A stretch of DNA of 64,000 nt from contig CALYLO010000001.1 in the NCBI GenBank assembly GCA_944800085.1, positions 707,001-771,000 of the forward strand, given 5' to 3'. Made by a program: the position numbers and the translations under genes. The stretch is from Paenibacillus melissococcoides. Its GTDB lineage: Bacteria; Bacillota; Bacilli; Paenibacillales; Paenibacillaceae. Of the stretch, positions 21,834 through 30,188 are shown one piece after another. Position 1 is the stretch's first letter. Each line of letters begins with the position of its first letter. The notes beneath the pieces were generated by a model that saw only the letters and a program-made list of their open reading frames with translations, searched no databases and was not told the origin of the DNA.

Positions 21834-22535
21834 TTGCTATCCATATTGATTGTTGATGACGAACAGCCGATTGTAGATGTTTGTCAGCTATATTTGCAAA
21901 ATGATGGCTATAGGGTATATACAGCGAGCAACGGAGAAGAAGCGGAGCATTTAGTTCATAACCAGGTTATCGATTTTATAATTATTGATGTGATGATGCC
22001 TAAAATGAATGGCTACGAGTTCATAGAATCGATCCGAAATCAAGGATTTGATATTCCATTCTTATTTTTGACCGCGCTAAATCAGGAGAAGGATACCTTA
22101 TACGGTTTGGCATTAGGAGCAGATGATTATATGACCAAGCCATTTAGCCCACGAGAGCTTGTTTTCCGAATCAAAAATATTATCAAGCGATCACAAAAAT
22201 CGAAGCCTCGAATTTCATCCCTAAATGATGGAGAATTGTATTTGAATCGGGAGGAGCGGGTGGCAAAACTTCACGGGGAGCTGCTAGATCTCACAAATAA
22301 AGAATTCGATCTGTTGTGGTTCCTTGTTCAGGAGAAGCACCGAGTTATCCCAAAGTCCGAATTGCTAAAAGAAGTATGGGGATATGATTACTATGAGGAT
22401 GCCAACACCGTAAATGTTCATATCCATCATTTAAGGGAGAAAATAGCTTCAAAGGCCGGACAGGAGTCTATATTTATTAAAACTGTGTGGGGACTTGGGT
22501 ATCAGTTCAAGAGGGAAGGAGACACAGTGTCATGA
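21834..22535 (+). CDS. OmpR/PhoB-family response regulator
   Basis: The 233-residue protein has a receiver domain with acidic residues D8-D9, phospho-acceptor D52 (FIIIDVMMPKMNGYEF), T80 (FLTA) and a KPF lysine near 101. A winged-helix DNA-binding domain (about residues 130-230, ending TVWGLGYQFKRE) follows. A TTG start at 21834 is used; an AAAAGGATG element lies 12 bp upstream inside the doxX end. The stop overlaps the kinase start by four bases. Likely targets are the neighbouring redox genes, an inference from position. Confidence 0.9.
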   Translation: MLSILIVDDEQPIVDVCQLYLQNDGYRVYTASNGEEAEHLVHNQVIDFIIIDVMMPKMNGYEFIESIRNQGFDIPFLFLTALNQEKDTLYGLALGADDYMTKPFSPRELVFRIKNIIKRSQKSKPRISSLNDGELYLNREERVAKLHGELLDLTNKEFDLLWFLVQEKHRVIPKSELLKEVWGYDYYEDANTVNVHIHHLREKIASKAGQESIFIKTVWGLGYQFKREGDTVS

Positions 22536-23608
22536 AACTTCGCACCTTGGTGTTGCTTTCGTATCTAATTAGTTTAATTATCGTGACACTGATTCTATTT
22601 GTTGCTTATAAACAGATGTTTTTAGACTATGACAGATTGAGGATAGCAATGATGATCACGGTATCCTCCAGTGTATTGTCGTTTTTGATAAATTCACTGT
22701 TTATTTTCCCTATGGCGCGGCATATAACACGGTTGAATAAGCAAAGTCAAGATATTGCCAGAGGACACTACGATCAGCTTTTAAACAAAAGTCGTGTTGT
22801 GGAATTGCGTGAGCTTGCTGAATCCATGCACAAAATGGGACTTGGAATTAAAGCGAAAATCAAAATGCTTCAAGACGAAGAGCGTCGTCGAAACGAATTG
22901 ATTGCTAATTTATCGCATGACATAAAAACACCAATTGCCTCCATAAAATCTTATTGGGAGGCCTTGGTCGATGAAGTAGTAACTGATCCAACAGAAGTTC
23001 AAAATTATTTGCTTGGTATTGGTAAGCAAACCGAACGGGTGGTATCGTTTGCTAATGAGCTATTGGCCATCGCATCCATAGATGATAAGGAAATTGCTTT
23101 CAAGCCGGAAGTTGTTTGGATTGATGAGTTGATATTGGATACCCTGCAAGGATTTGAAGCTCAAATCTCGCGAGAAAATCGAGTCATTGATGTTAATATT
23201 AGCGAGGACTGTGTATCTGTTCGAACAGACAAGGTTTGTATTCAACGAATTTTATATAATTTGGTAGGGAACGCTATCAAATTCTCCAAACCAGGAACCA
23301 GTATCAGGCTTCACATTCATTGTGATGATACCTACACGTATATAGAGGTTAAAGATGAGGGAATTGGAATTCCTCAAGATGAAATGGATAAAATTTTTGA
23401 ACGGTTTTATCGAGTTGAAAAATCACGGAATCAGCAGTATGGCGGATCTGGATTAGGACTTGCAATTGCCAAGGAACTCACGGAATTTATCCACGGTAGA
23501 CTGACCGTGACATCGGGTCAAGGGATAGGAAGTATTTTTATTATTCGAATCCCAAATGAATTTGGCAGTGAATTCGAATTGAACGAGAATTCCTATTTTA
23601 CTAAATAG
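22532..23608 (+). CDS. Sensor histidine kinase with minimal extracellular loop
   Basis: The 358-residue protein has two membrane helices (about residues 4-26 and 38-60) joined by only about 12 residues. A HAMP-like segment, the HisKA box LIANLSHDIKTP with H129, and an HATPase domain with N, G1 (DEGIGIP), F and G2 (GGSGLGLAI) boxes follow. So short a loop is typical of intramembrane-sensing kinases that take their signal from membrane partners, here possibly DoxX or the DM13 lipoprotein. ATG 22532 overlaps the regulator TGA and follows GGGAAGGAG. Confidence 0.9.
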   Translation: MKLRTLVLLSYLISLIIVTLILFVAYKQMFLDYDRLRIAMMITVSSSVLSFLINSLFIFPMARHITRLNKQSQDIARGHYDQLLNKSRVVELRELAESMHKMGLGIKAKIKMLQDEERRRNELIANLSHDIKTPIASIKSYWEALVDEVVTDPTEVQNYLLGIGKQTERVVSFANELLAIASIDDKEIAFKPEVVWIDELILDTLQGFEAQISRENRVIDVNISEDCVSVRTDKVCIQRILYNLVGNAIKFSKPGTSIRLHIHCDDTYTYIEVKDEGIGIPQDEMDKIFERFYRVEKSRNQQYGGSGLGLAIAKELTEFIHGRLTVTSGQGIGSIFIIRIPNEFGSEFELNENSYFTK

Positions 23609-24046
23609 TTATGATCTTGTGTATATTATTCCATCTAGTAAAATTCGTCTATATTCTTCGTTTATCTTCTTTTTATCAATTATCTCCCAACCTGGCTGTG
23701 AAAAAGTAGGGCAATTGTCAGGCTGTTGAGTTGAAATGGTAATTAATTGTACGCCAAATGTTTAAATTTCATTTATTGCTTGACGATAACTGTGTAACTG
23801 AATACTACTGTATGGACATAATTTTCCCCTGTAGAAAAGTAATATTATGGGTGCATTTGTGAGTAACTTATATAACTCTATTGGATTTCCGAATGTATCG
23901 TTTAGTAAAAAATTAGCTGCTTTTTCATTCTTCTTCAATCCAAATATGGTGCCTAATCGTTGTTGTTCTTTAACTTGTTCGAATATTCTTGATTTTATTC
24001 CTAATGGTGCTGTAACTGTAAAATCATTTTTCTTTTGATTTAATGA
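23609..24046 (-). pseudogene. Decayed AhpC/TSA-type peroxiredoxin-like gene
   Basis: Reading the minus strand gives a degraded peroxiredoxin. NDTFGNPIELYKLL is followed by IILLFYRGKLCPYS, corresponding to the usual FYRG-x-WCPYC active site. After further sequence and an in-frame TAA (about 23764) the same frame continues with FGVQLITISTQQPDN, matching the FGAxLVAISPQTPDN of the family. The second active-site Cys is Ser here. The segment after PDN no longer looks like a peroxiredoxin, and the stop abuts the kinase stop. No start codon is apparent, and ccdA begins just beyond. A plus-strand frame at 23847-24038 is the shadow of this relic. Confidence 0.75.
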
Positions 24047-24094
24047 AACACTAGTATTTGATTTTCTTTTTGAAAAATGTAGGAGGTGTCTTGA

Positions 24095-24811
24095 TTGCCA
24101 ATTGAACAGTTAGTATGGGGTTCAGTTTTTGTTGCAGGCTTATTGTCTTTTTTTTCTCCATGCATATTGCCATTAATGCCTGTTTATATTTCAATTTTAT
24201 CAACCAATAATCAGGAGCCAGTGGAACATAAAAAACTTTTAGGTAAGATCATGATCAATCCACATTTAATTGTAAAGACGATTATTTTTATTATAGGACT
24301 ATCTACTAGTTTTGTTTTATTAGGGTTTGGTGCTGGGATTCTGGGATCCGTAATTAATACTCAGTGGTTTATTGTAATTTGTGGAAGTATAGTGATTTTG
24401 CTTGGTTTACATCAAGTAGGTCTTTTCCCTATAACCTTTTTAAATCGGGAAAAAAAGCTCCATACAGGTCGCAGCGGTAAGGGGGATTTGATTGGCACCT
24501 ACTTGCTGGGCTTTACATTTAGTATTGGTTGGACCCCATGCATCGGACCAATTTTAGGGGCAGTTTTAGGATTATCAGCAAGTGAAGGTCAAGCAACATA
24601 TGGGGCTTTCCTTATGTTTTTATATGCACTTGGTTTACTCATCCCTTTTTTAATAATAGCATTTTTTTCAGATATTGTGTTACGAAGGTTGAAAAAAATT
24701 AATCGACATTTAGAAAAATTAAAGATTGCAGGAGGAGTAATCATTATTATCATGGGTTTGTTTTTGATGACTAATAATTTGAACTGGTTTACCACACTTA
24801 TTTCACAGTAA
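24095..24811 (+). CDS. ccdA: CcdA/DsbD-type thiol-electron transporter
   Basis: CcdA carries reducing equivalents from cytoplasmic thioredoxin across the membrane to extracytoplasmic thiol proteins. The 238 residues form six predicted helices with the two conserved cysteines in FFSPCILPLMP (C23) and GWTPCIGPILG (C149). The start is a TTG at 24095 placed 8 bp after AGGAGG. An ATG is not available in frame. It is directly followed by the TlpA-like and MsrAB genes, its probable electron acceptors. Codon use is AT-rich, unlike the flanking core genome. Confidence 0.93.
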   Translation: MPIEQLVWGSVFVAGLLSFFSPCILPLMPVYISILSTNNQEPVEHKKLLGKIMINPHLIVKTIIFIIGLSTSFVLLGFGAGILGSVINTQWFIVICGSIVILLGLHQVGLFPITFLNREKKLHTGRSGKGDLIGTYLLGFTFSIGWTPCIGPILGAVLGLSASEGQATYGAFLMFLYALGLLIPFLIIAFFSDIVLRRLKKINRHLEKLKIAGGVIIIIMGLFLMTNNLNWFTTLISQ

Positions 24812-24825
24812 AGGGGTACGATTTT

Positions 24826-25357
24826 ATGAAAAAAAATGTGTTAGTTACCCTTGGAATTATTTTTGCTTTCGTTCTTTCCGCTTGCTCATCGAATAGTACG
24901 GCAGGAAATAGAGAAAGTGCACCCACAATAAATGCAAAAAGTGCACCGAACTTTATGTTGAAGGATGTTCACGGAAATTCACATAGCTTAAAGGATTATT
25001 CTGGAAAAAAAGGTGTATGTGAAGTTTTGGGCTTCATGGTGTCCTATTTGCTTAGCTGGATTGGAAGAAATAAACAACTTAAGTAAAGAGGAAAAAGACT
25101 TTATAGTATTAACTATTGTAGCTCCGGGCTATAAGAATGAAAAAGATACAGAAGCATTTAAAAAGTGGTTTAGCGGAGTAGAGGAGGCCCCCGATCTGAT
25201 TGTAATGTTAGATGAAGGTGGAAAAATTGCCGAACAATTTCAAGTGAGAGGATATCCAACATCCTCTTACATTGACTCTAACGGAATGATAGTGAAAACA
25301 GTTCCTGGCCATGTTGATAATAAACAAATTAGAGAAAGTTTTGCAACAATTAAATAA
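24826..25357 (+). pseudogene. TlpA/ResA-like thioredoxin lipoprotein, interrupted by a +1 frameshift
   Basis: The first frame encodes a signal peptide with lipobox LSAC (C20) and the start of a TlpA-like domain (APNFMLKDVHGNSHSLKDYS). At a run of seven A residues (25005-25011) the frame is lost. The +1 frame continues with VKFWASWCPICLAGLEE, which contains the WCPIC active site, and ends at 25357 with a normal RGYPTSSYIDSNG. Removing one A restores a single protein of about 176 residues. It would pass electrons from CcdA to MsrAB. It may be a true pseudogene, a slippage-controlled gene or a sequencing artefact. Confidence 0.85.
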
Positions 25358-25376
25358 GGAAAGGTCATGAAGAATA

Positions 25377-26486
25377 ATGAAAAAATTGGTATTGTTTTTA
25401 CTTTTTGGTTTGGCTTTAGTTTTAGTGGGATGTGGGACTATAACAGAAACTAGCGGCCAAATGACGACTAAAAAAGTACAATCTAAATATCCGGAGAATC
25501 CAAATAAGGGATTATCCTTTGATGAGAGTAAGCTAAAAGAAATATGGCTTGCCGGTGGCTGCTTCTGGGGAGTAGAAGCATATATGTCGAAAGTATATGG
25601 CGTATACGATGTAACATCAGGCTATGCAAATGGAAATATTGAAAACCCAACCTATGAAAAAGTGGTTCGTGGAAATACAGGTTACGCCGAAACAGTACAC
25701 GTCAAATTTGATCCTGAGCGAGTTAATTTAGAGAAGCTGCTTACGTATTATTTTAAAATTATTGATCCAACCCTGCTTAATCAGCAAGGAAATGATCGAG
25801 GAGAGCAATACCGTACAGGTATTTTTTACAAAAATGAAGAAGATAAACAGATCATAGATCAGATTATTGCAAAGGAACAGCAACGTTATGATGCTCCAAT
25901 TGTAACTGAGGTAGAGCCGTTAAAAAACTATACACTAGCAGAGGAGTATCATCAGGATTATTTGGAGAAAAATCCGAATGGCTATTGTCACGTGCAATTT
26001 GATTCATTAAAAGATCAGGAAATCCCTTCATTAATTGACCCTGCACTTTATCCTAAGCCGAGTGATGCAGAAATTAAAGCAAAATTAACGAAAGAGCAGT
26101 ATGAGGTTACCCAAGGTAAAGGAACAGAAAGAGCTTTTTCGAATGAATATTGGGATAATGAAGAACCAGGCATTTATGCAGATGTTGTTACAGGGGAGCC
26201 CTTATTCTCCTCCACGGATAAATACGACTCTATGTGCGGCTGGCCTAGCTTCACCAAACCGATAGATCCGGCCGTTGTATTGGAATATGAGGATACAAGC
26301 TATAACATGATACGAACAGAAGTAAGAAGCCGAGCAGGAGACAGCCATTTGGGGCATGTATTTAATGATGGTCCGGTCGATAAAGGAGGCTTGCGATATT
26401 GTATTAATAGTGCAGCTATTACCTTTATTCCCAAAGCGGAAATGAAAGCAGCTGGCTATGGATATCTGGAGTTTTTAGTAAAATAA
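25377..26486 (+). CDS. msrAB: Surface-anchored peptide methionine sulfoxide reductase MsrA-MsrB fusion
   Basis: This lipoprotein repairs oxidised methionines in extracytoplasmic proteins. Signal peptide and lipobox (LVGC, C19) are followed by an MsrA domain ([11 protein letters not shown], catalytic C62, through about residue 215) and an MsrB domain (about 225-369; [11 protein letters not shown], then [11 protein letters not shown] with catalytic C342). The zinc-binding CxxC pairs of some MsrB proteins are absent. It matches the lipoprotein MsrAB of streptococci, which works with CcdA and a thioredoxin-like lipoprotein, and the same three functions lie side by side here. The 369 residues look intact. 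Confidence 0.95.
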   Translation: MKKLVLFLLFGLALVLVGCGTITETSGQMTTKKVQSKYPENPNKGLSFDESKLKEIWLAGGCFWGVEAYMSKVYGVYDVTSGYANGNIENPTYEKVVRGNTGYAETVHVKFDPERVNLEKLLTYYFKIIDPTLLNQQGNDRGEQYRTGIFYKNEEDKQIIDQIIAKEQQRYDAPIVTEVEPLKNYTLAEEYHQDYLEKNPNGYCHVQFDSLKDQEIPSLIDPALYPKPSDAEIKAKLTKEQYEVTQGKGTERAFSNEYWDNEEPGIYADVVTGEPLFSSTDKYDSMCGWPSFTKPIDPAVVLEYEDTSYNMIRTEVRSRAGDSHLGHVFNDGPVDKGGLRYCINSAAITFIPKAEMKAAGYGYLEFLVK

Positions 26487-26489
26487 AAA

Positions 26490-26988
26490 TCTTGAGGGAT
26501 TCGTTCGTGTGTTGAATGTATTGCAATAGCTTTATCGTCGTAGTGATGCAAAATTCGCCATAAGCGAGTGTCGTGCTCACCGACAAATCGCCTCACGGCA
26601 TTCATCAGCATATCTTTAGCCGGCGTAATAACAAGCGCATCGAAGTGCAGGGTGAAATAGTGCTTCGGCTTGTCCAAGGCCCAGGGTACGCTTACTCGGG
26701 TGATGGTATTGCACTTTCCACAATTCGTTCTAGGAAGCTAGGCATGAATGTAACTCGGATATCGAAGAAATTGAGATGACGCCATGTACGATCCGGATTG
26801 GCGCTATCCCGAACGGGTTGGTCTGGCGTCCCACAATTCAAGCAAGGGAACAGGGCTCTTTTACGAAACTTCACATACACGTCTAACTGTTTGGTTTCCA
26901 GACTGAAATCGACGCGATCGATATACCACGGCTACGGAATGTGAAGTAGTTCTTCGAGTTGGCCTTCCTTTAAATTTGCTGCAAACAT
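26490..26988 (-). mobile_element. Remnant of an ISL3-family transposase gene
   Basis: From ATG 26988 on the minus strand, MFAANLKEGQLEELLHIP ends at an in-frame TAG (about 26932-26934). It resumes as WYIDRVDFSLETKQLDVYVK and FPCLNCGTPDQPVRD, the zinc-finger region. A frameshift near 26700 then moves to a frame encoding TRVSVPWALDKPKHYFTL and RRFVGEHDTRLWRILHHY, the ISL3 signature. The catalytic DDE part is missing and the remnant ends against the msrAB stop. At least one stop, one frameshift and a large truncation make it inactive. Confidence 0.85.
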
Positions 26989-27048
26989 ATGAAAACACCT
27001 CAACCTCTACTAGTCTTTTAATTTTCCAGTCTTTATAGGTGTTTTCAT
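26989..27048. repeat. 12-bp inverted repeat upstream of the ISL3 remnant
   Basis: ATGAAAACACCT (26989-27000) and AGGTGTTTTCAT (27037-27048) are perfect complements around a 36-base AT-rich centre. The repeat lies directly before the transposase start and may be part of the element's end or its promoter region. Confidence 0.6.
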
Positions 27049-27069
27049 TTATAACGGCGAAGAAATATT

Positions 27070-27272
27070 TTAAATAGATGTTGGTGTGGTGCGCCGTATA
27101 TAGTACATGTCAAAAATACCCAATGTATTTTCATGAGAAGTATCATTTTTCGTTTTTTCACCAGTCGTACTTGTAATTGACGATGAAGAAACAGGGGGAG
27201 TCGGTGAAGCAGATACCATTGTTGCAACTACAGAAGAGGCCAGAATTGAGAAAAAAGATTTTTTCCGTACAT
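27070..27272 (-). pseudogene. Small secreted protein, start separated from body by a frameshift in an A-run
   Basis: ATG 27272 lies 8 bp after the stop of the preceding lipoprotein gene. Its own frame ends soon. With one extra A in the A6 run (about 27261-27266), it would read MYGKKSFFSILASSVVATMV, a good signal peptide. A Ser/Thr/Pro-rich mature part (SASPTPPVSSSSITSTTGEK) and a tail containing GIFDMYYI would follow. The frame closes at 27070 near the insertion-element remnant, so the 3' end may be truncated. No family was recognised. Confidence 0.5.
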
Positions 27273-27280
27273 TTTCGGCC

Positions 27281-28276
27281 TTATTCCGCCATAATCGTAA
27301 AGTTGTTAATGGCCCCGTTCTTCACCGGCTCCTCCAGCCGCAGTTCCACGTTACCTGTCGGGCGATCATACCGATATACACCGCGCTTATCTTTATATAT
27401 ACCTAAGACGAGAAGCACATTTGAATTACCTGGCTCAAAAAAGGCATCGCTTATCGCTTCAAACACAGTGAACAATTGTACTTGTCCTGTGGAAAGGTCA
27501 ATAATTGTATAGTGTCTCGGGGTGTTCACATAGGGAGCGCTTCCGTATATAGCCGTTTTCCCATCATGAGCTAAGGAAAAGAAGACTAATTCCTCTTTCT
27601 TTGTATGAAACAATTCCTTGATCTTATTCCCCTGCACGTCATATTCTTTTACGGTGAAAAGGGGAGGTTCAGGTTTGATGTGTAGCTTATTTGCCTTCTC
27701 TACCTTTTTGAATCTTTCTTTCCAAGAATAAGTTGCCGCATAAATCGTCCCGGTCGCTCCATTGTATTTTAAATCCCATACGGTCGTGTCGTCTTTGTTT
27801 AGATCCCACCAGGGTTTCAATTCTTTCGTCTGCGGATGATACGATACGATAGGCTTTATATGATTATCGTAGCTGTCTTTAAAAGAAGCATCCATAATGA
27901 CCATACCATCTACAACAACAATATGGTTAATAGCATACAGTTCTGTCGTCAATTGCTCGATTTTGCCGGTTTTCAAATCCATGGAAAATAACTGATCCGA
28001 CTTGCCATCGCTTGTTCGTGAAGAATAATAAATGATCTCGTTGCCTGCATCATAGGCTCCAAGCGGATATTGTGACGTATACGGAACTTCCCCGGCTAAC
28101 TTCACTTTCTGTTTCCCGATTTCATATTGATATATTTGCGAAACCACCTGATCCTCTTTGGAGGTCGTTAACGTAATGGATAAGTAAGGAGTACTCTTCG
28201 AAGTGCACGCAGAAAGTGCGATACTAACGATTAGACATATTGCACAAAGCGAAAATGTTTTACGTTTTCTTCTCAT
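27281..28276 (-). CDS. Lipoprotein with predicted beta-propeller-like repeats, function unknown
   Basis: From ATG 28276 the protein has 331 residues; a GTG at 28285 is an alternative with the GGAG too close. A basic N-terminus (MRRKRK), a hydrophobic segment and the lipobox LSAC near residue 25 predict a lipoprotein. The mature part has recurring strand-turn units (for example SDQLFSMDLKTGKIEQLT and YTIIDLSTGQVQLFT) like TolB/WD-type propeller blades. No enzymatic motif was seen. It sits between a secreted-protein gene upstream and a broken small secreted gene downstream, on the same strand. Confidence 0.7.
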   Translation of the reverse strand: MRRKRKTFSLCAICLIVSIALSACTSKSTPYLSITLTTSKEDQVVSQIYQYEIGKQKVKLAGEVPYTSQYPLGAYDAGNEIIYYSSRTSDGKSDQLFSMDLKTGKIEQLTTELYAINHIVVVDGMVIMDASFKDSYDNHIKPIVSYHPQTKELKPWWDLNKDDTTVWDLKYNGATGTIYAATYSWKERFKKVEKANKLHIKPEPPLFTVKEYDVQGNKIKELFHTKKEELVFFSLAHDGKTAIYGSAPYVNTPRHYTIIDLSTGQVQLFTVFEAISDAFFEPGNSNVLLVLGIYKDKRGVYRYDRPTGNVELRLEEPVKNGAINNFTIMAE

Positions 28277-28305
28277 GTGATCCACATCTCCTATCCACGA
28301 ATGAT

Positions 28306-28329
28306 AAAAAAGGAGGGACGCCCCTCCTT
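28306..28329 (-). terminator. Terminator of the 28333 gene
   Basis: On the minus strand AAGGAGGGG pairs with CCCTCCTT around a 3-base loop and is followed by TTTTT. Confidence 0.8.
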
Positions 28330-28332
28330 ATT

Positions 28333-29136
28333 CTATTTCCAGTAGTGGTATCTTCCCGGGAAACTCGTATTTTTGTCCTCTTTCTCGCCGAACTCTTCCA
28401 ATGTTGTCCGAAATACGTCTAGAACCGCATCGGGGAGACTGCCAATATCATTTTTATAACAAGTTACTACAAGATCATTATTGAAATTTCTAACATTAAT
28501 CACTGTATCAGCTTTAGGATTGTCATAGATACCCTTTGTGGCCACATCAAATTTTTTCAATTCATTATCATGGTCCCCAATTTTATCGAAGAAGTTCGTG
28601 ATGCGTCCCGTCCCTTCAACTTGCTTATCCGTCGCAACGATCTGATTTTTGTGGTTGCCCCATGGTCCGTAAGTGCCCTTTTCAGCGGGTCCCTTTGCCC
28701 AATTTGATGCAAGAACTTTACTGCCATTCAGGTAAATGGATTGGATGTCGCCCTCGAAATTATAATGAATGATCATTCCTTCTTCTGCTTTGGGCCAGAT
28801 CATCTGTACTTCCGGATGGTGCGGAAGGTTCTTTAACTCCTCATCTGTCACAATATCCGAATGCTTCATTTTTTGAAGAATCTCTTCCGGCCAGTCGGGG
28901 GCAGTGGTATCATTGAAGGTTGCATGTTCTTCTTGGTTGCCTGGAACTTCTTCTTGGATGACCACAAATTCCCCGTTTTTGTATTCCAATACAGCGTTAG
29001 GTTTGGCTTTCACAGGTACATCGTGAACGGCCACGGTTTCAACCATTGTGGAGCTTGTTTCGGCAAATGCACCTGAAGCCATAAGTAAAGAAGCGCCTCC
29101 AAGTACACAAACGGCAAACATTATCATTTTTTTCAT
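28333..29136 (-). CDS. Secreted protein of unknown function (267 aa)
   Basis: The protein begins with a clean Sec signal peptide (MKKMIMFAVCVLGGASLLMA, likely cut after SGAFA near residue 25) without a lipobox. The mature part is acidic and soluble, with a central region rich in Gly/Asn/Asp (AEKGTYGPWGNHKNQ) and a C-terminus ending FPGRYHYWK. A single Cys near residue 230 (TCYKND) is present. No family, repeat or catalytic motif was recognised. The ATG follows GGAGGTTAGCAAGTA. Its own terminator follows, so it is transcribed separately from the lipoprotein gene downstream. Confidence 0.75.
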   Translation of the reverse strand: MKKMIMFAVCVLGGASLLMASGAFAETSSTMVETVAVHDVPVKAKPNAVLEYKNGEFVVIQEEVPGNQEEHATFNDTTAPDWPEEILQKMKHSDIVTDEELKNLPHHPEVQMIWPKAEEGMIIHYNFEGDIQSIYLNGSKVLASNWAKGPAEKGTYGPWGNHKNQIVATDKQVEGTGRITNFFDKIGDHDNELKKFDVATKGIYDNPKADTVINVRNFNNDLVVTCYKNDIGSLPDAVLDVFRTTLEEFGEKEDKNTSFPGRYHYWK

Positions 29137-29308
29137 TACTTGCTAACCTCCAGTTTGGAATGTGAACATCGCTTGCATAAAATCGATTGAACTCTTCGAC
29201 AGACTATCAACAATTGTTCTGCCTCTCTAGATATGCGCGAATTCTGGATGAGTTAACAACAACAAAAGGGCATCCCTCCTTATAATGTGGGCTACCCTTT
29301 CCTTCGCT

Positions 29309-29434
29309 TTGTACAAAGACCCTGTTGTGTTATAATTAGTTAAGCTGTTCTCTTTGCACTGCAAAGGAAAGAGCGCTCGGAGTCGATTCCCGGTACTGCC
29401 CGCCTAAGCTTATCAGGAATCGGCTCTATTTATT
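29309..29434 (+). ncRNA. Possible short RNA: orphan promoter followed by a hairpin
   Basis: TTGTAC (29309-29314) and TATAAT (29331-29336) with a 16-bp spacer face right into a region without a gene. About 45 bp on, GAGTCGATTCC (29380-29390) can pair with GGAATCGGCTC (29416-29426; one mismatch), followed by TATTTATT. A transcript of about 90 nt is possible. The rest of the 533-bp gap 29137-29669 holds only AT-rich sequence with an unsupported frame at 29433-29804. Confidence 0.2.
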
Positions 29435-29669
29435 GCAACAAGAAGACGAGAAGGTCTTCCTGGTACAATCTAAAGGATTGGGGAACACTAGAATATTATA
29501 TTTGAATATCTTAATTGGTTATATTTCCCTTACATTATATACATTCTGTACCACTAGTGAAAGTCTTTTTCAAATACAAGTATGTAATCTATTATCTCCT
29601 CTCAATTCTTTCTTGATTTTGCATCTCTTTGATGCAATTTTGATGTTTCAAGAAAATTATAGAGTTCAA

Positions 29670-29894
29670 CTATCTGCCCCCAGTTATTTTTGCTCTTTTT
29701 TCCGCGTCCTTAGTCTTTACTTGGTTGAAGTAATTCTTTTTTTGAAGCTGCAGTATGTAACAATCAAGTTCCTGACTAAGCTTAACTACACGTTCATCAC
29801 TTAAGCTTTTCATAATACCCACCGTTCTTTTCAAGCGTACACGTAACTCTTCAACCTTCTGTAAAATAATTAACTCTTCATCATGAGTAGCCAT
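29670..29894 (-). CDS. Spo0E-family aspartyl-phosphate phosphatase
   Basis: Spo0E-like proteins remove phosphate from Spo0A~P and delay sporulation. The 74-residue protein is two helices with the family signature: VEELRVRLKR near residue 14 and the SQELD motif (S40-D44) followed by CYILQLQ. Normal members have an LD-x-x-I-x-x-Y pattern at this position, and the final Tyr is Gln here. The start ATG 29894 has AAAGGGGGC upstream at a longish distance. It is close to a peptide-regulator pair that could also act on sporulation or competence timing. Confidence 0.85.
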   Translation of the reverse strand: MATHDEELIILQKVEELRVRLKRTVGIMKSLSDERVVKLSQELDCYILQLQKKNYFNQVKTKDAEKRAKITGGR

Positions 29895-30052
29895 TAAGAG
29901 TGGACTGCCCCCTTTCTCAATATCAATATAATTCAGGTTTCAACATCCATCTAAATTTTTCAAATTTAAAAACTTTTCGACTTAAATTGTCACGATCTGA
30001 AAATTCGAATGTTACCTTAAGAAAGAGAGATGAAGTTATTTTCCATAGACAT

Positions 30053-30092
30053 AAAAAAGATGTAAAAACGTAAAAAGGATCGTTTTTACATC
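30053..30092 (-). terminator. Strong terminator of the regulator-peptide operon
   Basis: On the minus strand GATGTAAAAAC and GTTTTTACATC form an 11-bp perfect stem (30082-30092 with 30059-30069) followed by TTTTTT. Confidence 0.9.
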
Positions 30093-30188
30093 TTTCAGAT
30101 TATGTGTATAGAAAAAAGACTAAATACGTTTTTCTCGGAGCGCTGGTATTAGACGTATATATCTTCGGCTACTTGGAGCTAAATACGA

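Noticed and set aside
23847..24038. 63-codon plus-strand frame between the kinase and ccdA
   Set aside because: The opposite strand encodes recognisable peroxiredoxin motifs. This frame is its shadow.
29371..29400. tRNA fragment or attachment site
   Set aside because: GAGTCGATTCC looks T-arm-like, but the arms do not pair as in a tRNA and no acceptor stem or CCA end is present.
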